From Actinobacteria bacterium UBA3086 (GTDB lineage: Bacteria; Actinomycetota; Coriobacteriia; Anaerosomatales; UBA3086), in NCBI GenBank assembly GCA_002367305.1, contig DFBG01000131.1:1-6675 (forward strand): a stretch of 6,675 nucleotides of DNA. Reading direction: 5' to 3'. Within the stretch, counting starts at the first letter, position 1, and each line of letters opens with the position of its first letter. Made by a program: the position numbers and the translations under genes. The notes under the pieces were generated by a model. That model was not told the DNA's origin, made no database searches, and saw nothing but the letters and a program-made list of their open reading frames with translations. Shown piece by piece: positions 1-5,332 of the stretch.

Positions 1-1645
1 CCATCAATTCCACGAGCTCAGCCTCGACATCTCCCGAGATCGCGTTCGTACCGCCCAGGATGATGGCTTCTCCCGCGCCAAGGCGTTCGATCTCGCCCAT
101 GACGATCTCAGGAATGGCGCTGGTATCCACGAGAAGGATCGGAGCATTGATGGCCCCAGCCAATGCAGTGCCGCCCAACGCGTCAGGCCAGTTCCAGGCC
201 GTCGCTATCACGACGGCGTCAGAGCCCTCTGGGAACGCCTTGGCGGATGCGTCCACGGCTGTGTTAAAACGATCCTGCCCAGCGACCGGCTCTGGATCGT
301 AGGGGCGAAGCGGAGCATCCGTGAAAACGCGAAACCCGTACTCGCCCGTGTAGTACATGTCACGCGAATGGACCTGAACATAGAGCGTCTCGTCGGCAGA
401 CGCCGAGTATTCGAGATGAGAGTAATAGCCTATGCCGTAATCATCGTCGTACGCGAGCTCTGTGACACCGTCAGGCCCGTACAGATAGACCTCGGTGTCG
501 GAGTCATCGGTAAGCGCCGTCGGGAGAGTCTCAACATAGTACGTGACTCCTGCGACCGCTTCGAACGACACCCAATCCTCATCATCAACAACGTGGATGG
601 TGTGCGACTGGTCAGCGCCGCCCACAACGAACGGCGTAGCCGTGAGCGAGGTATCATCGGACTCATACTCGTCAGCTATGGCGTCAGCAGTGACGCTGAA
701 CGTGTACGACCCAGTCTCGCCCTGGTCGTATGAGATGACCTGCGCGAACAGAGTTTCATCGGCATCAGCCACGATCTCCAGGTACGAGTACAAGTCTTCG
801 CCGTCATCGTCGTCATACCTCAACTCTGTCGTGCCGTCCGATTCGTAGAGATAGAGTTCCGTATCCATACCATCGCCGTAACCGGTGGATACGTAGTACG
901 TGACTCCGGAAAGCACTTCGAAGGACATCCAGTCCTCGTCCGCGTTAAAATGGATCGTGTGCGACTGCGCCGGTGCATTCACCGGAACGGGAGTCGCCAT
1001 GGTGAAGCTGTTGTCGTTCTCATACTCGTCAGCGTCGACCTTATGTGCCTCGTATTCATCCAATGAATTCTCTATGTGGATCACATAATCGCCGGTCTCC
1101 ATGAAGTCATAGCCGATGACCTGTACGTACAGCGCGCTGTCAGCGACGGCGGTGTATTCGATGTGAGAGTACCGAGCGTCCTCTGCGGCATGACCGGCAT
1201 CATCATTGTGTTCAAGCTCGGTGACACCATCGGCGTCGTAGAGATACATGTCTGTATCCGTACGATGATCCGAACCGGTCGTGATCCAGTAGGTGCCACC
1301 TTCGATCGCCTCGAACGTGATCCAATCCTCGTCTCCGAACACGTTGAGAGAGTGCGACTGTGGCTCGTCGTTGAACACGATGGTTGAGGCTGTGGCAGAT
1401 GTGTTGTCGGATTCGTACGCATCGCCAAAGCCAATAAGCGGCGCTGGCGGAAGCCCGGCAGCCTTCACGGACGCAGCTTCCACGGACGATTTGCTCTCCT
1501 TGAGAGATTGCGCAGTACTGGCTCCCTCATCAACCGATGCCGGAGCGGCAATGGATGTCGCTGGCATGCAGCACAACGCCACCATCAGCGTTGAGACAAC
1601 TACCGCCAGTGCCTTGGAGCGCAGTGTCCTACGTGCGTATCCCAT
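1..1645 (-). CDS. Secreted cell-wall-bound protein: signal peptide, three PPC-like repeats, CWB2 domain (3' end missing)
   Basis: This encodes an exported surface protein, 548 residues visible, with the C-terminus outside the window. Residues 1-34 look like a Sec signal peptide: basic start (RR, RSK), hydrophobic core about 12-27, probable cleavage near SIAA (31-34). A Ser/Ala/Lys-rich linker reaches about residue 74. Three tandem repeats follow (75-205, 206-324, 325-443), each with a DEDW motif, a YLY-x-x-DG strand and an acidic turn. This matches the bacterial pre-peptidase C-terminal (PPC) beta fold, whose acidic loops often bind calcium. From about residue 454, QDRFNTAV, WPDALGG, APILLVD and IILGGTNAIS identify a CWB2 repeat, which in known proteins attaches to anionic wall polymers. 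CWB2 usually occurs as three copies, so roughly 200 more residues are expected. No catalytic domain is visible; an adhesive or structural role is inferred. The ATG at 1643-1645 has a GGGGAG site 7 bases upstream. Domain calls are by eye. Confidence 0.88.
   Translation of the reverse strand, partial: MGYARRTLRSKALAVVVSTLMVALCCMPATSIAAPASVDEGASTAQSLKESKSSVEAASVKAAGLPPAPLIGFGDAYESDNTSATASTIVFNDEPQSHSLNVFGDEDWITFEAIEGGTYWITTGSDHRTDTDMYLYDADGVTELEHNDDAGHAAEDARYSHIEYTAVADSALYVQVIGYDFMETGDYVIHIENSLDEYEAHKVDADEYENDNSFTMATPVPVNAPAQSHTIHFNADEDWMSFEVLSGVTYYVSTGYGDGMDTELYLYESDGTTELRYDDDDGEDLYSYLEIVADADETLFAQVISYDQGETGSYTFSVTADAIADEYESDDTSLTATPFVVGGADQSHTIHVVDDEDWVSFEAVAGVTYYVETLPTALTDDSDTEVYLYGPDGVTELAYDDDYGIGYYSHLEYSASADETLYVQVHSRDMYYTGEYGFRVFTDAPLRPYDPEPVAGQDRFNTAVDASAKAFPEGSDAVVIATAWNWPDALGGTALAGAINAPILLVDTSAIPEIVMGEIERLGAGEAIILGGTNAISGDVEAELVELM
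317..673 (-). repeat. PPC-like protein repeat 3 (residues 325-443)
   Basis: This is the third repeat, 119 residues, the same length as repeat 2. Its motifs are DEYESDDTS, QSHTIH, DDEDWVSFEA, GVTYYVET, TEVYLYGPDG, YDDDYG, SHLEY and LYVQVHSRD. A short linker with proline (about 444-453) separates it from the CWB2 domain. Confidence 0.78.
674..1030 (-). repeat. PPC-like protein repeat 2 (residues 206-324)
   Basis: This is the second repeat, 119 residues. Its motifs are DEYENDNS, QSHTIH, ADEDWMSFE, GVTYYVSTG, TELYLYESDG, a run of four Asp before GED, and LFAQVISYD. It shares a 14-base identical stretch with repeat 3 (894-907 against 537-550, in the GVTYY region), so these two copies are the most closely related. 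Confidence 0.78.
1031..1423 (-). repeat. PPC-like protein repeat 1 (residues 75-205)
   Basis: This is the first of three in-phase protein repeats, 131 residues long. It opens with DAYESDN, then QSHSLN, GDEDWITFEA, TDMYLYDADG, SHIEY and LYVQVIGYD. It is the most diverged copy and 12 residues longer than the other two. Most of the extra length is at its end, where a second DEYE motif starts 10 residues before the one that opens repeat 2. Confidence 0.75.
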
Positions 1646-1652
1646 ACGGTTT

Positions 1653-1660
1653 CTCCCCTT
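1653..1660 (-). promoter_or_regulatory. Ribosome binding site of the surface-protein gene
   Basis: AAGGGGAG reads on the minus strand, with 7 bases between it and the ATG at 1645. It fixes the start of the surface-protein gene and supports independent translation from the trp genes. Confidence 0.75.
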
Positions 1661-1758
1661 CTCATAGTGTCATGATCTTCGATTCGTGCACAGGGCGCAG
1701 GGTCGTCGCAACGTCATTGCGTGCATTCTGCGGTAGTGCCCCCCTGCCCATCCAGAAA

Positions 1759-1787
1759 ATGGTACACCTACAGCTACGCCGCAACAA
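1759..1787 (-). promoter_or_regulatory. Weak candidate promoter for the surface-protein gene
   Basis: On the minus strand TTGTTG (1782-1787) lies 17 bases before TACCAT (1759-1764), matching the vegetative consensus at 3 of 6 and 4 of 6 positions. It would give a leader of roughly 105 bases. Chance matches of this quality are common. It is listed because the gap has no better candidate and the gene seems unrelated to the operon before it. Confidence 0.22.
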
Positions 1788-1840
1788 GAACCAGTGGCTT
1801 CAGATTCAATCAGAATGTCCTCATGAGGGATCAAGCACGG

Positions 1841-2635
1841 TTACGCGCGGTCCACACCCAGCGCGTCGCTGAGTGAGCGCACATACTCCTCGACCGCGAC
1901 CGGATCTGCCTGTCTGCGCACGATGGCCGATCCCACCACCACGCCGTCAGCTGCATCGCCCACCGCACGTGCCTGCTCAGGAGTTGCGATGCCGAAGCCG
2001 ACTGCAACGGGCAACTCCGTGTTCTGTTTCACTCGGGCCACCAGATCCACCAGATCAGTCGGCAACTGCGAACGCTCGCCTGTGACACCGGTTCTGGACA
2101 CGCAGTACACGAAGCCAGAAGAAGCAGCACCAACCGTGGCCAGACGATCCGATGTGGACGTAGGCGCGACCAAGAACACCGTATCAAGACCCTCTGACAT
2201 GGAGAGCCACTCCCCCGCCTCGTCGGCGGGCAGGTCAGGGATGATGAAACCAGCCACGCCCGCTTCGAGAGCCCGCTTTGCGGTCTCCGCGTATCCGAGA
2301 CGCATCACCGGGTTGAGATAGGTCATGAGAGCGATAGGTGGTGCCTGCATTGCGGGCACCCCGGGGTCACGCGTGAACGCGGCGGCCACCTCCAGCGCCT
2401 CGGACAGCCCAAAACCATCTGCAGCCGCCTGCATCGCGGCACGACCTGCGCGCGCGATCACGGGGCCATCCGCAAGCGGATCGCCATACGGGACGCCGAA
2501 CTCGATGATGTCCGCACCTCCGCGCGCGGCGGCGCGTATCGCTGCGAGCGACGTCTCGAGATTGGGATAGCCGGCCATGAGGTAGGCTACGAGCGCCGTG
2601 CGCCCCGAAGTGAATCCCTCACCCAGACCGCTCAT
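1841..2635 (-). CDS. trpA: Tryptophan synthase alpha chain
   Basis: TrpA (264 residues, normal length) cleaves indole-3-glycerol phosphate to indole and glyceraldehyde 3-phosphate, passing indole through the tunnel of the alpha2-beta2 complex to TrpB. It is a TIM barrel. The catalytic pair is Glu45 and Asp56, in EFGVPYGDPLADGP, with the same 11-residue spacing as Glu49/Asp60 of E. coli. The YCVSRTGVTG loop, VGFGIATPEQ and the phosphate-binding GSAIV near the C-terminus are all present. One small variation is a Gly where the E. coli motif has Ser (PFSDPLADG). The ATG shares one base with the trpB stop (TGATG). There is no good Shine-Dalgarno sequence before it, so restart by ribosomes finishing trpB is likely. 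It is the last gene of the operon; the stop is TAA. Confidence 0.98.
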   Translation of the reverse strand: MSGLGEGFTSGRTALVAYLMAGYPNLETSLAAIRAAARGGADIIEFGVPYGDPLADGPVIARAGRAAMQAAADGFGLSEALEVAAAFTRDPGVPAMQAPPIALMTYLNPVMRLGYAETAKRALEAGVAGFIIPDLPADEAGEWLSMSEGLDTVFLVAPTSTSDRLATVGAASSGFVYCVSRTGVTGERSQLPTDLVDLVARVKQNTELPVAVGFGIATPEQARAVGDAADGVVVGSAIVRRQADPVAVEEYVRSLSDALGVDRA

Positions 2636-3864
2636 CAGAGCCCCGCTTCTCTCACGATATCCATGTCCTTGTCTCCTCGGCCGGAGACGGTGAGTGCCAC
2701 GTGTGCATCGGGGCCCAACTCGCTCGCCAGTCGTGGCAGCAATGCGAGTGCATGCGAACTCTCAATGGCCGGGATGATGCCCTCGGTCTGCGTGAGCAGG
2801 GCGAATGCCTCAAGCGCCTCCGCGTCGGTGACGGGCAGGTACTTCACCAACCCCTCGTCGGAGAGATATCCGTGCTCTGGCCCTATGCCAGGATAGTCCA
2901 GGCCCGCCGAGATCGAGTATGCCTCCAGAGGATTGCCACGCTCGTCCTGCAGTAGATATGAGTAGAAACCGTGCAACACGCCGGGCGTACCACCGGCGAT
3001 CGAAGCACCGTGCTTGTCGGTGTCCAGCCCCAGACCTGCCGCTTCCGCGCCGTAGAGCTTGGGCAACCGTTCGCGCGGGACCTCGCGCAGGAACGGGTAG
3101 AACGTGCCGATCGCATTGCTGCCTCCGCCTACGCAGGCGACAACCGCGTCCGGCAACTCAACCCCCTTCGCGGCGAACTGCACGATCATCTCGTCGCCGA
3201 TCACGCGCTGAAACTCGCGCACGATCTCGGGGTACGGATGCGGGCCCAGTGCGGAGCCCAACACGTAGAACGTGTCCTCGACCCGCTCCACCCAGTGGCG
3301 CATTGCGGCGGTAACCGCGTCGGCAAGCGTACCGCCACCCTCGTCGACCGGTACGACCTCGGCACCCAGCAGCTTCATCTTGTAGACGTTGAGCGCCTGC
3401 CTGCGGATGTCCTCGACTCCCATGAACACGACGCACTCCTGCTCGAACAGGGCGGCCGCAGTGGCTGTCGCCACGCCGTGCTGACCCGCGCCTGTCTCGG
3501 CGATCACGCGCTTCTTGCCCATGCGTTTCGCAAGGAGGCACTGGCCGAGTGTGTTGTTGATCTTGTGCGCACCGGTGTGATTGAGGTCCTCACGCTTGAG
3601 CCAGACCTCGGCGAGACCTACTGCCTTGGCCAGTCGATTCGCACGGTAGAGTGGCGACGGGCGACCGACGTAGTCAGCGAGCAACGAGTCGAACTCCGCC
3701 TTGAAGGCAGGATCATCGCTCGCCTCGCGGAACGCAGCGTCGAGCTCGCGCAGCGCCGGCACGACGGTCTCGGGCACATAGCGACCACCGTACGCCCCGA
3801 AGAACCCGCGCTCATCGGGAACCGCGTAGTCGCTTCCCTGCTGCTTGGAATCGATTTCGCTCAC
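2635..3864 (-). CDS. trpB: Tryptophan synthase beta chain
   Basis: TrpB (409 residues) is the PLP-dependent subunit that joins indole to L-serine to make L-tryptophan. Lys101 in NHTGAHKINN forms the Schiff base with PLP, and Glu123 in AETGAGQHG lies 22 residues on, as Lys87 and Glu109 do in Salmonella. The cofactor phosphate loop GGGSNAIG, LDYPGIGPEH, EGIIPAIESSHA and the C-terminal SGRGDKD are intact. The short N-terminus and the partner trpA gene fit the standard TrpB1 class. The start is GTG at 3862-3864, overlapping the trpF stop as GTGA and preceded by an excellent AGGAGG site. No other in-frame start nearby fits as well. Confidence 0.98.
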   Translation of the reverse strand: MSEIDSKQQGSDYAVPDERGFFGAYGGRYVPETVVPALRELDAAFREASDDPAFKAEFDSLLADYVGRPSPLYRANRLAKAVGLAEVWLKREDLNHTGAHKINNTLGQCLLAKRMGKKRVIAETGAGQHGVATATAAALFEQECVVFMGVEDIRRQALNVYKMKLLGAEVVPVDEGGGTLADAVTAAMRHWVERVEDTFYVLGSALGPHPYPEIVREFQRVIGDEMIVQFAAKGVELPDAVVACVGGGSNAIGTFYPFLREVPRERLPKLYGAEAAGLGLDTDKHGASIAGGTPGVLHGFYSYLLQDERGNPLEAYSISAGLDYPGIGPEHGYLSDEGLVKYLPVTDAEALEAFALLTQTEGIIPAIESSHALALLPRLASELGPDAHVALTVSGRGDKDMDIVREAGL

Positions 3865-4520
3865 TTGGAAACCTCCTGATTGGCCGCCCGCACCGCTGCG
3901 ACGAATTCACGTATCTTGTCCTGGTCCTTGCGCCCTGGCTCCGCCTCGACGCCTGACGAGACGTCCACGGCGTAGGGTCGCAACGCACGGATCGCGTCGG
4001 CCACGTTGCCTGAATTGAGCCCGCCGGCCACGAACACGGGCAGCGGCACATCCTTCAGAGAGCCGAGAGCATCCCAGTCGAACGTCCGTCCCGTGCCACC
4101 GGCGACGCCCGGGTCGTACGTGTCCACGAGCAGACCGACAGCGGATCCCTGATACTCCGCCAGAGCGCGATCGAACGCCTCACGCGCGTTCTCGCCCGCG
4201 GCATGAATCGCCTTGATGACGGGCACGGGTGCCGTCGCGCACTGCTCCGGCGTCTCTTCGCCATGAAACTGCACGACCGATAGGCCGATGCGACGGACCG
4301 CGTCGGCCACGAACTCGGGTGCCGCGTTCACGAACACGCCTATGCGGGTCACGGTCTTGGGGACGTCGGCGAGTGCGGCGGCGGCCTGTTCTATGGTCAC
4401 CTCGCGCTTGGAAGGAGCCAGCACGACGCCCAAGGCATCGACGCCCGCCTCGACCGCCATCTGAGCGTCGTTCGCATTGGTGATGCCGCAGACCTTGATC
4501 CGGGCGAATGGTGCGTTCAT
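3861..4520 (-). CDS. trpF: Phosphoribosylanthranilate isomerase
   Basis: TrpF (219 residues, slightly longer than the usual ~200) performs the Amadori rearrangement of N-(5-phosphoribosyl)anthranilate to the carboxyphenylamino-deoxyribulose phosphate that TrpC uses. It is a TIM barrel. The general base Cys11 sits in IKVCGIT and the general acid Asp133 in LLVDTYD. They are followed by GGTGRTFDW (141-149), the phosphate-binding AGGLNSGNV (165-173) and DVSSGVE (186-192). All expected catalytic residues are present. The ATG overlaps the trpC stop as ATGA, with GAGGAG 7 bases upstream. It is a separate gene here, not fused to trpC as in E. coli. Confidence 0.97.
   Translation of the reverse strand: MNAPFARIKVCGITNANDAQMAVEAGVDALGVVLAPSKREVTIEQAAAALADVPKTVTRIGVFVNAAPEFVADAVRRIGLSVVQFHGEETPEQCATAPVPVIKAIHAAGENAREAFDRALAEYQGSAVGLLVDTYDPGVAGGTGRTFDWDALGSLKDVPLPVFVAGGLNSGNVADAIRALRPYAVDVSSGVEAEPGRKDQDKIREFVAAVRAANQEVSK
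3872..3877 (-). promoter_or_regulatory. Ribosome binding site of trpB
   Basis: A perfect AGGAGG on the minus strand sits 7 bases before the GTG start of trpB, inside the end of trpF. It decides the GTG start, and its strength may offset the weaker start codon. Confidence 0.85.
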
Positions 4521-5332
4521 CGGCTGTCTCCTCTTCCCGAACGGATCGTAGGCACGCCGACGAACCCCTCAAGAACATCCTCGGGGAACTGAGCGTGCAT
4601 GAGCGTCTCACCCACGAGCACCGCATCGGCTCCAGCCGCAGCGGCGACCTCGATATCGGCGCGCGTCTTGACGCCGCTCGCAGAGACCGTCACAAGGCCG
4701 GTTTCGTGAGAGGCGCGTACGATGCTGCGCGCGCGGGCGGGATCGACCTTGAGCGTATGCAGGTCGCGATTGTTGATACCCACGACACGGGCACCGGCAC
4801 GGATCGCGATATCGAGTTCTTGGAGCGTGATGACCTCGACGAACGGTGTGAGTCCCAAGGTCTCTGCGAGCGCCACATACTCGGCGGTCCGTTGACCCAG
4901 CACACTCACCATGAGCAGCACTGCGTCGGCCCCGTGGCCGCGAGCCACGAACAGCTGGTTGGGGTCGACCACGAAGTCCTTGCAGAGCACCGGGATATCC
5001 ACGGCGTCGGCCACATCCGAGAGATCGGTGAACGAGCCACCAAAACTCTCCGGCTCCGTGAGCACGCTGATCGCAGATGCGCCGCCGTCCTGATAGTGCA
5101 GAGCCTGCTTAGACGCCTCACAGTGCGGGGCTATCGCACCAGCGCTGGGCGAGGCCTTCTTCACCTCGGCCATCACGGCAACATCCGCCTGATCAGTCAA
5201 CGCCGCCGCGAAATCCCGCACGGGTCGCGCACAACACGCCAGCCGCTCGCGATCGGCCGCGGACAGACCGCCGTACTCATCGGCGATGCGCGCCTGACGG
5301 CGCGCGACCATATCGGTCAGAAAGTCACTCAT
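4517..5332 (-). CDS. trpC: Indole-3-glycerol phosphate synthase (one active-site Glu replaced by Ala)
   Basis: TrpC (271 residues) closes the indole ring, releasing CO2 and water, to give indole-3-glycerol phosphate for TrpA. It is a TIM barrel with the family's N-terminal helical extension. Compared with the Sulfolobus enzyme, Glu56 and Lys58 (EVKKASPS) match Glu51/Lys53, Lys118 (LCKDF) matches the general acid Lys110, Glu166 (FVEV) the general base Glu159, Asn187 (INNRD) Asn180, and Arg189 Arg182. The residue equivalent to Glu210, in the usual SESG(I/V) motif, is Ala218 here (VSASGVKTR; codon GCG at 4679-4681). The phosphate-binding LVGETLM follows normally. The rest is intact and the gene sits in a complete operon, so I expect an active enzyme, perhaps with changed kinetics. 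The ATG overlaps the trpGD stop (ATGA), with GGAG 8 bases upstream. Confidence 0.97.
   Translation of the reverse strand: MSDFLTDMVARRQARIADEYGGLSAADRERLACCARPVRDFAAALTDQADVAVMAEVKKASPSAGAIAPHCEASKQALHYQDGGASAISVLTEPESFGGSFTDLSDVADAVDIPVLCKDFVVDPNQLFVARGHGADAVLLMVSVLGQRTAEYVALAETLGLTPFVEVITLQELDIAIRAGARVVGINNRDLHTLKVDPARARSIVRASHETGLVTVSASGVKTRADIEVAAAAGADAVLVGETLMHAQFPEDVLEGFVGVPTIRSGRGDSR

Noticed and set aside
1567..1573. Paired Cys25-Cys26 at the end of the signal peptide, a possible lipoprotein site
   Set aside because: The residues before them (V-A-L-C and A-L-C-C) do not fit a lipobox, which needs a small residue just before the Cys. An ordinary signal peptidase site after SIAA fits better.
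1819..1828. Perfect 10-base palindrome cctcatgagg just after trpA
   Set aside because: It has no loop, no T run and no second copy. A palindrome of this length can arise by chance, and its place after the operon does not suit an operator or terminator.
1..1840. Possible recent transfer of the surface-protein region, which looks somewhat less GC-rich than the trp genes
   Set aside because: The difference is modest by eye and can be explained by the Asp, Glu, Tyr and Thr-rich composition. No insertion sequence, integrase, tRNA or terminal repeat is seen at its border.
2465..2485. Gly for Ser in the TrpA catalytic loop (PYGDPLADG)
   Set aside because: The catalytic Glu45 and Asp56 are both present at normal spacing, and the Ser is not a catalytic residue. 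I treat it as ordinary variation.
2971..3879. Long open frame of about 302 codons on the plus strand, opposite trpB
   Set aside because: It lies wholly antisense to a clear trpB, resembles no family I recognise, and long antisense frames are expected in GC-rich genes. Similar frames opposite trpC (4508-5383) and trpGD (5368-6288) were dropped for the same reason.
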